Positions 13,596 through 22,097 of a stretch of DNA of 34,268 nt are shown here, piece after piece. Origin of the DNA: CAYNLY01 sp964398225 (lineage in GTDB: Bacteria > Pseudomonadota > Zetaproteobacteria > Mariprofundales > Mariprofundaceae); assembly GCA_964398225.1 (NCBI GenBank), contig CAYNLY010000012.1:1-34268 (forward strand), written 5' to 3'. The position numbers and the translations under genes are program-made. Every line of letters begins with the position of its first letter. The first letter of the stretch is position 1. The notes under the pieces were generated by a model. The model searched no databases. It was given only the letters and a program-made list of their open reading frames with translations, and was not told the DNA's origin.

Positions 13596-15409
13596 CACAG
13601 CAGCACCTCCACGCGCGGCCGCGCATCCTTCGCATCCTCGCGCCGATTGCGGCACAGCGTAAGCCGGTTGCGATCCACGCCCCGTTGGGCGAGCGCCTCG
13701 ATCACCCGCTGCACACGCTCGGAGGCCAGCTTCTCTGCATTCCCGGGCGGAGCCTCCGAAACCGTCGTTACCGCGCAGATCGCCACGCTCGGCTCGCGAT
13801 GGCGTTCCAGAAATCCGGCGAGCTTTTCCAGCGATTTCAGCCCCTCGGAGTCCGGTTCGGCCGTTCCCGGCGCGAAAAACACCGGCGAAAGCCGGAACCG
13901 CCTGCTCTGTTCTCCGATCCAGAGCAGCGCATCCACGGCCATGCCGTAGGGCTGGAACGCGTTTTTCAGATAGCCGAGCGCAGCCTTGCCCAGCGCGGAA
14001 ATCAGCGCTTTGCCGTAAACCGCGGACAGATCCGCCGCCACACCCGCACCCCCCTGAGCGAGATCGGCCTCGATCGGCACGTCGAGCTCGATGTTGCCGT
14101 TTGCGTCGCGAAGCAGATCGAGCGCAAGGTCGGGCGAAAGTCCCAGATGTTCGCTCAGCCGCTCAAGCGCCGCGGGATTGGCGCGCGCAATCTGAAGACG
14201 CTTCAACTGTAGGTGGGTATTGGCGCGGATCCGGGATCCCCGAAGGAAAACCGAGCCCTCGACGATCGCCCGCCCGCTGGTCGGCCGGATCCCGAGCCAG
14301 CGCTCGGCAAGCGCGGAGAGCGGCACCGCTTCCTGCGCAAGTTTCACGCGCCCCGCAAGCTCGATGGGACTCGCGGGTACGAAGCGCCCTTCGAACTCGA
14401 TGCCGCCGATCCGGGGCCGGGCGCCGAGCGCGATCGCGATGCGCAGCGGTGCGGGTTCGCGAGAGGGAAACTTAAGCGCGCCGAGTTCGAACGCCTCGAT
14501 GCCGAGATGCGCGAACGGAACCTCCGGCCAGTTCACGGCAACGGAGATCGGAGTCTCGGGCGCAAACCGCGCAAGCTCGATCGAGGCTTCCGCCCCGGGG
14601 CGGAACGCCGCCTTGAGATGCACGGCGAAGCGATCCACGTCGATGCGTCCGGATGCAAGCTCGGCCTCGGCGCCGGAAAGGGTCAATGTGCCTTCCGCGC
14701 CTGCCGCGCCGTCCGGATGCAAATCAAGCCGGCCCCGCCAGTCGAGGCGTGCCGAGCCCTGGGCGTGGGGCAGGCGCAAGCCGACTCTGTCCGCGCGAAT
14801 CTGGCCCTGCCATTCGGACACATCCGGGCTGAGCGTTCCGGAAAGCTGGATGCCGGAAGCCTCACCCCGGCTCATCTTGAGATCCGCCCTTGCCTGCACG
14901 CGGAAGCCGCCGCTTCCAGCTTCGGCATGCAGCCAGGGCAGCTGGAGCGCTAGGCCTCCGGCACCGGTTTCCACCTCGATCACCGAAGAGCTGATCTCGA
15001 TGCGACCGACGGGAATCCCGGCTGCGGACGGCACCGTGCCCGACGAGCCCTCGACGATGGTCCGAATGCGGGACAGGGCCCGAGCCGGCAAACGCAGCGC
15101 CTCGATCCGGATCCCGCCGATCCTCGGACGGTCCAGCCGGGCCCAGTCCAAGTCGACCGCCACGCGGTGGATCCGGGCGCCCTCGGGAAGGTCCAGATCG
15201 AGCAGCTCCAGATGCCCGTGCCAGATGTCGGTGCGAAGCGTCCTGATACGAACCGGCAGCCCGAAGTCTGCGCTTTTTCGTTCGATCAGCGGCGCAATAA
15301 GTTTCGGAAGCCAGGCGTCCGCCTGCCCGAGCGCAAGCATCAGCGCGCCCGCGAAGAAAGCAGCCGCCCGCAGCCACGGACGCCGGGAAACGGAAACCTT
15401 CGCGTTCAT
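13595..15409 (-). CDS. DUF748/AsmA-like envelope protein with OmpA-like C-terminal domain
   Basis: Predicted inner-membrane-anchored periplasmic protein of 604 residues. A signal-anchor helix (about 12-31: LRAAAFFAGALMLALGQADAWL) is followed by a long region of repeated beta-strand patterns of the AsmA/DUF748 kind (GGIRIEALRLP, VGRIEISSSVIEV, DLDLPEGARI). Near residue 505 an OmpA-like domain starts (LSPVFFAPGTAEPDSEGLKSLEKLAGFL) and ends LASERVQRVIEALAQRGVDRNRL. AsmA-type proteins are linked to phospholipid or outer-membrane transport, and OmpA-like domains often bind peptidoglycan; the actual role here is not known. The gene lies 31 bp after a small membrane protein gene and is followed, with one base of overlap, by the MurU-like gene. 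Confidence 0.72.
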   Translation of the reverse strand: MNAKVSVSRRPWLRAAAFFAGALMLALGQADAWLPKLIAPLIERKSADFGLPVRIRTLRTDIWHGHLELLDLDLPEGARIHRVAVDLDWARLDRPRIGGIRIEALRLPARALSRIRTIVEGSSGTVPSAAGIPVGRIEISSSVIEVETGAGGLALQLPWLHAEAGSGGFRVQARADLKMSRGEASGIQLSGTLSPDVSEWQGQIRADRVGLRLPHAQGSARLDWRGRLDLHPDGAAGAEGTLTLSGAEAELASGRIDVDRFAVHLKAAFRPGAEASIELARFAPETPISVAVNWPEVPFAHLGIEAFELGALKFPSREPAPLRIAIALGARPRIGGIEFEGRFVPASPIELAGRVKLAQEAVPLSALAERWLGIRPTSGRAIVEGSVFLRGSRIRANTHLQLKRLQIARANPAALERLSEHLGLSPDLALDLLRDANGNIELDVPIEADLAQGGAGVAADLSAVYGKALISALGKAALGYLKNAFQPYGMAVDALLWIGEQSRRFRLSPVFFAPGTAEPDSEGLKSLEKLAGFLERHREPSVAICAVTTVSEAPPGNAEKLASERVQRVIEALAQRGVDRNRLTLCRNRREDAKDARPRVEVLL

Positions 15410-15440
15410 CGGCGCATGCTGCGCGTTTTCCGCCTCCGGG

Positions 15441-15695
15441 TCAGCCCGGCCGCCGGAGTGCGCGCGCAAGCCCCCAGGCGTTGATCGCAATCCAGGCGAG
15501 CTCCAGCAGGATCAGCCCGAGGTTGCGGTAGATCAGCGCCACAACAAGCAGCAGCACGCCGCCGGCCAGGCTGATCGAACAATACAGCCGCCTGCGCTCC
15601 GGGAAACGGACGGTGATCGCGTAGGCGATCAGGATCAGCAGACTCCCGAGGAGACTCAGCCACTGCTCGGGGGCGGCCGGATCGAAGCCGCTCAC
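15441..15695 (-). CDS. Small membrane protein, CBU_0592-like
   Basis: An 84-residue protein with three predicted hydrophobic segments: WLSLLGSLLILIAYAITV, ISLAGGVLLLVVALIY and LGLILLELAWIAINAWGL. The pattern is that of small CBU_0592-family membrane proteins, whose function is unknown. The GTG start at 15695 overlaps the phospholipase stop in a GTGA, which both fixes the start and suggests translational coupling. The frame extends much farther upstream, but only through the phospholipase gene in a wrong frame with no hydrophobic or conserved content. Confidence 0.78.
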   Translation of the reverse strand: MSGFDPAAPEQWLSLLGSLLILIAYAITVRFPERRRLYCSISLAGGVLLLVVALIYRNLGLILLELAWIAINAWGLARALRRPG

Positions 15696-16612
15696 CGGCG
15701 CCGGATCCGCGCAAGCAGTTCGGGCATGGCCTCGAGCGCCGCCTCCCGGCCGCGCTGGATTTCCTGTTCGGGCCGGGAGAAATCGTGCCACTGGGTAAAG
15801 CCGACCAGGGGCTCGATCAGCACGTCCGCCTGCTGCTTTTCGTAGCGCCGAAGGTACATCGACTTGATCTGCGAGGCCCAGTCCAGCATGCCGTACACCG
15901 AGTCGGGGCGCACATCGGGCCTCGGGCGCGCGCCGACGTTGACGGCCACGATGGATTCGCCTTCCCTGGCCACCATTCGCGCCTCGCGCGCCGGAAGCTC
16001 GGAGGCCAGCCCTCCGTCCACGTACAGATCGCCATCGACCGCAACCGGATCGAACACGCCGGGAATCGCCATGCTGGCCGCAATCGCATCGGCCAGCGGC
16101 AGGCGATCCTCGCGCGAAAACAGCCGGCATTCCCCGCTCGGAAACTTCACCGCGGTGACAAAGACCGGGATTTTCGTATCGGAAAAACTTTTGCCCTTTG
16201 TGTACATCGCCACCAGCGCGCGCAGCGCGTCGGTGTCGGCCACGGCGATGTCGGTCGCGGCCTTCGTGAACAGCGCCGTCTTCTTCGCCGCGTTCACGAT
16301 CCGGGCAAGCCAGCTCCAGTCGCCGGTTTCGGTCTCGTCGAGCACCGGCAGGTCCAGATCCTCGAACGTATCCGACTCGATCATCGCCATCGCCTGCCGC
16401 CGGAGGTTCGCCGCATCGGGCCTAAGTGCATACAGCACGCCGAACAGCGCCCCGATGCTCGTACCGACGATCGCATTGGGCATCAGCTCGTGCTGCTCGA
16501 GCACTTCGAGCACCCCGACATGCGCCAGCCCCCGCCCGCCGCCGCCGCCGAGCGCCAGCACGAAGCCGCTTTTGCGAACCGGCCGGAACGGCCAGGGAAG
16601 TCGCCATTTCAT
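15692..16612 (-). CDS. Patatin-like phospholipase (RssA-type)
   Basis: Serine lipid acylhydrolase of 306 residues. The oxyanion-hole glycines are in LALGGGGGRGLAHVGVLEVL (about residues 20-40), the nucleophile is in IVGTSIGALFG (GxSxG), and the catalytic Asp is in LYVDGGLASELP. The C-terminal part (ADVLIEPLVGFTQWHDFSRPEQ) matches the NTE/RssA group. No signal peptide is visible, so it probably acts at the cytoplasmic face of the membrane. The ATG at 16612 overlaps the glnD stop in an ATGA, and the 3' end overlaps the next gene in a GTGA. The substrate is not deducible. Confidence 0.9.
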   Translation of the reverse strand: MKWRLPWPFRPVRKSGFVLALGGGGGRGLAHVGVLEVLEQHELMPNAIVGTSIGALFGVLYALRPDAANLRRQAMAMIESDTFEDLDLPVLDETETGDWSWLARIVNAAKKTALFTKAATDIAVADTDALRALVAMYTKGKSFSDTKIPVFVTAVKFPSGECRLFSREDRLPLADAIAASMAIPGVFDPVAVDGDLYVDGGLASELPAREARMVAREGESIVAVNVGARPRPDVRPDSVYGMLDWASQIKSMYLRRYEKQQADVLIEPLVGFTQWHDFSRPEQEIQRGREAALEAMPELLARIRRR

Positions 16613-19203
16613 GCCGCATCCTCCTCGTCGCCGGGAAGGCGGGCCGCCTCGGCAAGCCTTTCGCACAGGCGGCGGACAGCCTCGTCGGGAAGCGCATGCC
16701 CGTCCGGCCCGCTCAGAAAAAACACATCGACCGCGCGCTCGCCAAAGGTCGAAACGCTGGCGCCGAAGATCTCGGCCCCTTCCTCGCCGATCACGGCGGC
16801 AAGCCGGGCCAGAAGCCCCGGCTGATCCGCGCACGAAACCTCGATCGCCGTGCCACGGAAGCTCGCCTTCGGAAGCACGCGCACGCGCACCGGAACCCGG
16901 CGCATCAACAGATGCACCTTGAACTTCCGGCGCCCGGGCCGGAACGGACCCTCCTCGGCGGCGGCCCGTTCGAGCCCACGCTTCAGTCGTTCCAGATCTT
17001 CCGGCTCGGCGACGGCCCGGCCCGCCGGCTCCTGAAGATGGAAAACGTCCAGCACGCGCCCGTCCTCCAGACGGTAGGCCTGAGCGGCGACGATCGAGGC
17101 CACGCCCCGGCTTGCCGCATGGGCCAGACGGGCGAACAGGCGAGGACGATCCGGCGCGACGACGATGGCCAGCGTCTCGTCGCGCAGCTCGTCCACCCAC
17201 AGGCGAACGCCGACGCCTTCGGACGCATCGAGCAGCAACGCCGCCAGCTGGGCCAGCTGCCGGGGCGGAAAGTGCATGACCAGCGCATGCGGCAGCCCCT
17301 CCAGAAGCCGGGCGGCCTCCGCTCCTTGATCGCCCATCAGCTCGCGCACCGCATCGATCCGGACCTCAAGCCGCCGCGCGGCCGCCTCGCCGAACCCTCC
17401 GCCGCCCTCGAGGCAGGCCGCGGCCCGCTCGTACAACTCGCGGAGCAGCGCGCCCTTCCAGTCGTTCCAGATATTGGGGCCGACCGCGGCGATGTCCGCA
17501 ACCGTGAGCAGCAGCAGATAGTTCAGGCGCTCGAGATCCCCGACGCGTTCGGCGAAGGACTCGATGACCTCGGGATCGGAAAGATCGAAACGCTGGCTCT
17601 TGACCGCCATCAGAAGGTGTTCGCGCACCAGCCAGCTGACGAGCTCGACCGCGTCGCGGTCCAGGCCCGCGCGCTCGCAGAATGCGCGCGCCATCACGGC
17701 GCCGTTTTCCGAGTGATCGCCCGGCCGTCCCTTCGCGATGTCGTGAAAGATCAGCGCGAGAAACAGCAGTTCGGGGCGCTTGATGCGGTGGCATATTTCG
17801 CTTGCAAGCTCAAGCCGGATCGCGCGCTGCCGGTGCCAGAAGTTCCTCGCCTCGCCCACCGCCCGAATCGTGTGCTCGTCCACGGTGTAGGCATGGTAGC
17901 GGTTGAACTGCGCCAGCCCCACGACCTCGCGAAACTCGGGAATGAACCGTCCGAGCACGCCGGTGTCGTTCATCTCCTTCAGCGCCCAGCGCACGTTGCG
18001 CCGGGAGCGGAGAATGGACATGAAGATTTCGTAAGCCTCGGGATTTTCGCGGTATGCATCGTCGATCAATTCGACATCGGCCCGGATCCGGCGGAGGGCT
18101 TCACTGGACAGAAAGCGGCGCCCCTGCTGACCCACGTGAAAGATGCGCAGAAGCCGCAGCGGATCCTCGCGGAACACGTGCTCGTCCCGGATCCCGACGC
18201 GGTTGCCGGCGAGCGTGAACCCGTCGCCGATGCTGTGGCTGACGGCGAAGCGATCCGGATGCAGCGCCTCCCGGAAATGCATGAACAGCAGGCCCGTCAC
18301 CCTGCTGATGCGGCCCGCATGGCGAAAATAGTCCTTCATGAACCATTCCACCGCCGGCCGCTCGTCCTTGTCCCGATAGCCCATCCAGCGGGCCAGATGC
18401 TCCTGCTTTTCGAAACCGAGCCGGTCGCCGGGTCTGCGCGAGGCCAGGTGCAGACCGGTGCGGACCCGGAGCAGGAAATCGCGGGCCCCGCTCAGATGCT
18501 CGTATTCGCGTACCGTGATGATGCCGCGCTCGATCAGGTCGGAGACCTGGCGCGCGCCGTACCACGCCTTGCCGATCCAGAACGCGGCCTGCACGTCCCG
18601 GAGTCCGCCCTGCCCCTGCTTGACGTCCGGCTCCATCAGAAACGCGGTGCCGCCCGCCTTCGCATGCCGGGCCTCAAGCTCGATAAGCTTGGCCTCGACG
18701 AACGCGCGCTTCCTGCGCCGGAAGAAGCCTTCGAGCTTCCGGGACAGCGCTTCGAAGGGTCCACCGCCGCCCGCAAGCAGGCGCGCCTCGAGTGCCGCGG
18801 TCGCCGTGTCCCAGTCTTCGCGCACGAGCTGCATCGTCTCGGACACGCTGCGCACCGCCTGGCCGATCCGGGCGCCGGTGTCCCAGAGTTCGTGCAGAAA
18901 GCGCTCGATCTGCTCCCGCTGCTCGGCCGTGGGTGGCTCCATGCCGAGGATCCAGAGGTCCCAGTCCGAAAAGGGCGCAAGCTCCCCGCGTCCATAACCG
19001 CCGACGGCAAGCAGATCGAAGCTTCGGGCGCAGTCCGGCGCCTGCCGGCGCCAGGCGTCCATAATCAGCGCATCGACTTCGCGCGCAAGCCCCGTGGCGA
19101 GCTCCCACCCGCCCAGGCCCGCCTCGAAATCCCGCTTCAGCGCATCGAGGATGCGCGCAAGCTTCCGCCGCGGGCTCGCGGCCGCCTCAATCGTCGTCTT
19201 CAA
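16609..19203 (-). CDS. glnD: Bifunctional PII uridylyltransferase/uridylyl-removing enzyme
   Basis: Nitrogen sensor that uridylylates PII proteins when glutamine is low and removes UMP when it is high. The 864 residues have the expected order. The nucleotidyltransferase domain has VGGYGRGELAPFSDWDLW at about 67-84, with Asp80 and Asp82 as metal ligands. A helical linker follows, then the HD hydrolase domain (HAYTVDEHT, then FHDIAKGRPGDHSENGA). Two C-terminal ACT domains bind glutamine (VVAPDRPRLFARLA and VSCADQPGLLARLA). The best start is a TTG at 19203 inside the end of mutS, giving a 17-bp overlap; no ATG or GTG lies near the conserved N-terminus. No PII gene is visible in the window. Confidence 0.96.
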   Translation of the reverse strand: MKTTIEAAASPRRKLARILDALKRDFEAGLGGWELATGLAREVDALIMDAWRRQAPDCARSFDLLAVGGYGRGELAPFSDWDLWILGMEPPTAEQREQIERFLHELWDTGARIGQAVRSVSETMQLVREDWDTATAALEARLLAGGGGPFEALSRKLEGFFRRRKRAFVEAKLIELEARHAKAGGTAFLMEPDVKQGQGGLRDVQAAFWIGKAWYGARQVSDLIERGIITVREYEHLSGARDFLLRVRTGLHLASRRPGDRLGFEKQEHLARWMGYRDKDERPAVEWFMKDYFRHAGRISRVTGLLFMHFREALHPDRFAVSHSIGDGFTLAGNRVGIRDEHVFREDPLRLLRIFHVGQQGRRFLSSEALRRIRADVELIDDAYRENPEAYEIFMSILRSRRNVRWALKEMNDTGVLGRFIPEFREVVGLAQFNRYHAYTVDEHTIRAVGEARNFWHRQRAIRLELASEICHRIKRPELLFLALIFHDIAKGRPGDHSENGAVMARAFCERAGLDRDAVELVSWLVREHLLMAVKSQRFDLSDPEVIESFAERVGDLERLNYLLLLTVADIAAVGPNIWNDWKGALLRELYERAAACLEGGGGFGEAAARRLEVRIDAVRELMGDQGAEAARLLEGLPHALVMHFPPRQLAQLAALLLDASEGVGVRLWVDELRDETLAIVVAPDRPRLFARLAHAASRGVASIVAAQAYRLEDGRVLDVFHLQEPAGRAVAEPEDLERLKRGLERAAAEEGPFRPGRRKFKVHLLMRRVPVRVRVLPKASFRGTAIEVSCADQPGLLARLAAVIGEEGAEIFGASVSTFGERAVDVFFLSGPDGHALPDEAVRRLCERLAEAARLPGDEEDAA

Positions 19204-21835
19204 GCCGCTGCCTCAGTTCCGCGAGAAGCATCAGCGCGTCGATCGGCCGCATCCGGTCCGGGTCCGCTTCCCTGAGCCTGCGCGCAACCTCCCTAAGCAG
19301 GCTCAGCTCCTGCTCCTGGCGCCGCTGCTCGGCGAGCGCAAACAGCCCCAACTGCTGGCGCGAGTCGGCCTGCTTGCGCTCGGCCTCGACCTCCGAGCCG
19401 TGTTCGAGCCGGAACAGATGTTCGCGCGCCCGCCGGATCACCTCGCGGGGAAGCCCGGCAAGCTGCGCGACCGCGATCCCGTAGGACTGGTCGGCGGCAT
19501 CCTCGACGACGCGATGCAGAAACACGACCGACCCGTTCCATTCGCGCACGGTCACCGAGGCGTTGAACGCCTCCGGATGCGCATCGGGAAGCTCGGTCAG
19601 CTCGTGGTAGTGGGTCGCAAACAGCGTCAGGACATCGGGCGACTGAATCAGCCGCTCGGCGACCGCCCAGGCGATCGCCAGTCCGTCCCAGGTGCTCGTC
19701 CCCCGCCCGATCTCGTCGATGATCACGAGCGATCGGGGTTCGAGCTGATTCAGGATCGTCGCCGTTTCGGTCATCTCGACCATGAAGGTCGAGCGGCCGC
19801 TGGCAAGCTCGTCGGAGGCACCGATGCGCGTAAAGATGCGCGAGATGCGCGGAACCTCGGCGCGGTCGGCCGGCACGAAGCAGCCCGTGTGGGCAAGCCA
19901 GACGATCCAGGCCACCTGCCGCATGTAGGTGGACTTTCCGCCCATGTTCGGGCCGGTGATCAGCATGAAGCGGCGCCGCTTCATGTCCATGCGGGTGTCG
20001 TTGGCGACAAACGGGGAATCGCCGCAATGCCGTTCGACGACCGGATGCCGCCCGCCCTCGATGACCAGGCGCGCGCCCTCGTGGACCTCGGGCCGGACGT
20101 AGCGGTAGGTCCGGGCCAGGTGGGCGAAGCAGGCGAGCACATCGAGCGTGGCCACCGCGCGCGCCGCTTGCTGAATGGCCGCGGCCCGGGCCGTGATCCG
20201 CGCGACCAGCTCGGCGACGATCGCCTCTTCCTGCGCCTGCGCCTGTTCGCGCGCGCCCAGCACTTCCGTTTCGAAGCGGTGCAGTTCATCGGTGATGAAA
20301 CGCTCGGCGTTGACCAGCGTCTGCTTGCGCACGTATTCCGGCGGGGCCTCGCGCGCCTGGGCGCGGGGCAGCTCGATGAAGTAGCCGAACACCTTGTTGT
20401 ATTTCACGCGCAGCTTGGAAAGCCCGGTGCGCTCGCGCTCCCGGGCCTCATACTCGGCCAGCCAGCCGTCGGCGTCGCTCGACAGGCGCCTCAATCGATC
20501 GAGTTCGGCATCGAAGCCCTCGCGGATCATGCCCCCGTCGCGGAGAAAGGCCGGCGGCTGCTCAACGATGGCCGCATCAAGAAGCTCGGCAAGCTCCTCG
20601 AGCCCCGACAACGCCTCGATAAGCCCGGAAAACAGTCCAGCACGGCCCTCGATGTGCGTTCGCAGCGCCGGCAGCTGAAGCAGGCTGTCGGCCAGCCCCC
20701 GAAAGTCCCGCGGGAGCGCCCGCCCGAGCACGATCCGGGACAGCATCCGCTCGATGTCGCGCACACCCCCAAGCTCGCGCCGGATCGCATCGAGCGCGTC
20801 CGCATCGTCCAGAAGGCTTGCGACCGCATCCTGCCGCCGCCGGATCTCGTCGAGATCGCCCAGCGGCGCATCGATCCATTCCCGGAGCAGGCGCGCGCCC
20901 ATTGGCGTGCGTGTCTCGTCGAGCACGGCGATCAGTCCGCCCGCCGGATCGCCGTTCAGCGAGCAATAGAGTTCGAGGTTGCGGCGCGAGCGGGCGTCGA
21001 TCGAAAGCCCGGACCCGCGCTCGCGGAACACCGGCAGCTCCAGATGGGCAAGACCCCGCTTCTGGGTCTGCTCAAGATACACGAGCGCCGCCCCAACACA
21101 GGCTGCGGCCAGCGGATGCCCCTCAAGGCCCAGCGCCCGCCAGTCCGCGACGCCGAAATGGCGCTCGATCTGCTCGCGCGCAACCTCTTCCGAAAACGCC
21201 CAGTCTCCGGGCCGGGAGACGGGCGCGGCAAGCGAACCGGGCAGACTTTCCTCCTGAGGCAGCAGCACCTCCGCCGGATGCAGCCTGCCCAGCCGCTCCT
21301 CAAAACTCAGCGCCCCCTGCCCCTCGTCGAGCCGCCAGCGTCCGCAGGCCAGGTCCACTGCGGCCAGCCCCCATCGCTCCCCACGGCGAACGGCGGCCAC
21401 CAAAGGGGCCGCGCTCGACTGATCGAGCAGCTCCGATTCGGTGATCGTGCCGGGGGTGACGATGCGCACGACCTCGCGACGCACCGGCCCCTTCGAGCGT
21501 CCGGGCGGCTCCATCTGTTCGCAGATCGCCACCTTTATGCCGGCCGCCACCAGCCGGGCCAGGTAGGACTCGGCCTGATGCCAGGGCACCCCGGCCATCG
21601 GAATCTCCTTGCCGGCCGATTTCCCCCGGCGGGTCAGCGCGATGTCAAGCAGCCGGGAGGCCTTTTCGGCATCTTCGTAGAACATCTCGTAGAAGTCGCC
21701 CATCCGGTAGAACAGCAGGCAGTCCGGATGCTCGGCCTTGATGCGCAGATACTGCTGCATCATCGGCGTGTGGGCGGAAAGGCTGTCCGCCTCCTCTTCC
21801 GGACGGGCGTTCTCCCGCAGGGCCTTCTCGCTCAT
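19187..21835 (-). CDS. mutS: DNA mismatch repair protein MutS
   Basis: Recognises base mismatches and small loops and starts mismatch repair with MutL. The 882 residues begin MSEKALRENARPEEEADSL. The mismatch-reading motif is in YRMGDFYEMFYEDAE (Phe48 and Glu50). The core and clamp domains follow, then the ATPase with Walker A ITGPNMGGKSTYMRQ, the segment GASDELASGRSTFMVEM, Walker B SLVIIDEIGRGTSTWDGLAIAWA and FATHYHEL. The C-terminus has the usual dimerisation helices. The frame is open for another 48 codons upstream, but nothing there is conserved. Gene order mutS-glnD with overlap suggests co-transcription. Confidence 0.98.
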   Translation of the reverse strand: MSEKALRENARPEEEADSLSAHTPMMQQYLRIKAEHPDCLLFYRMGDFYEMFYEDAEKASRLLDIALTRRGKSAGKEIPMAGVPWHQAESYLARLVAAGIKVAICEQMEPPGRSKGPVRREVVRIVTPGTITESELLDQSSAAPLVAAVRRGERWGLAAVDLACGRWRLDEGQGALSFEERLGRLHPAEVLLPQEESLPGSLAAPVSRPGDWAFSEEVAREQIERHFGVADWRALGLEGHPLAAACVGAALVYLEQTQKRGLAHLELPVFRERGSGLSIDARSRRNLELYCSLNGDPAGGLIAVLDETRTPMGARLLREWIDAPLGDLDEIRRRQDAVASLLDDADALDAIRRELGGVRDIERMLSRIVLGRALPRDFRGLADSLLQLPALRTHIEGRAGLFSGLIEALSGLEELAELLDAAIVEQPPAFLRDGGMIREGFDAELDRLRRLSSDADGWLAEYEARERERTGLSKLRVKYNKVFGYFIELPRAQAREAPPEYVRKQTLVNAERFITDELHRFETEVLGAREQAQAQEEAIVAELVARITARAAAIQQAARAVATLDVLACFAHLARTYRYVRPEVHEGARLVIEGGRHPVVERHCGDSPFVANDTRMDMKRRRFMLITGPNMGGKSTYMRQVAWIVWLAHTGCFVPADRAEVPRISRIFTRIGASDELASGRSTFMVEMTETATILNQLEPRSLVIIDEIGRGTSTWDGLAIAWAVAERLIQSPDVLTLFATHYHELTELPDAHPEAFNASVTVREWNGSVVFLHRVVEDAADQSYGIAVAQLAGLPREVIRRAREHLFRLEHGSEVEAERKQADSRQQLGLFALAEQRRQEQELSLLREVARRLREADPDRMRPIDALMLLAELRQRLEDDD

Positions 21836-21931
21836 GGCGCGACTGTAGCATGCACGCCGTGCCCGATGAAGAAACCACGAAGAAGAAAACAAGGAAAGGG
21901 GCCTGCCAACGCAGACCCCACGGAAACCTTG

Positions 21932-21991
21932 GCCCGGGCGCCATGCTTTTCGGGGAGGGAGGGGAGGAAGGAGCCGCATGGCCGCCCGGGC
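21932..21991. repeat. Long inverted repeat with G-rich loop in the mutS upstream region
   Basis: The arms at 21932-21946 (gcccgggcgccatgc) and 21976-21991 are complementary over 15 pairs with a single bulged base. The 29-base loop is nearly all purine on the plus strand, with tracts GGGG, GGG and GGGG separated by single A. On the minus strand, the mutS mRNA sense, the loop is a run of C and T. It has no T tail, so it does not look like an intrinsic terminator. Function unknown. Confidence 0.75.
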
Positions 21992-22052
21992 ACGACGCTT
22001 GTTGGTCGTCGCTTTCAGGCTTTTCTATCGCCGATCCGCATCCGAACTTTAG
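21978..22052 (+). CDS. Possible small ORF with strong ribosome-binding site
   Basis: A 24-codon plus-strand frame starts with ATG at 21978 four bases after a purine-rich AAGGAG and reads MAARARRLLVVAFRLFYRR before a short polar end and TAG. It would be a basic, partly hydrophobic peptide. It is the only plus-strand frame in the window with a good ribosome-binding site in a region free of minus-strand genes. No plus-strand promoter was recognised, and its start codon lies in an arm of the inverted repeat. It may well be chance. Confidence 0.2.
   Translation: MAARARRLLVVAFRLFYRRSASEL
22025..22051 (-). promoter_or_regulatory. Sigma28 (FliA)-like promoter motif upstream of mutS
   Basis: On the minus strand TAAAGTTC (22044-22051) is followed after exactly 11 bases by GGCGATAG (22025-22032). 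The FliA consensus is TAAAGTTT-N11-GCCGATAA, so 13 of 16 positions match with ideal spacing. The motif points toward mutS, about 190 bases before its ATG. No flagellar or chemotaxis gene is visible, so either mutS is read from it or the match is fortuitous. Confidence 0.4.
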
Positions 22053-22097
22053 TCCGGAGGGCCGGCACTTTGTTTATGGAGTCGGGCGCTCCCGCGT

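Noticed and set aside
21836..21870. Sigma70 promoter TTCATC-N17-TACAGT directly before mutS
   Set aside because: Poor -35 match, and the -10 would lie only six bases before the ATG, leaving no room for a leader.
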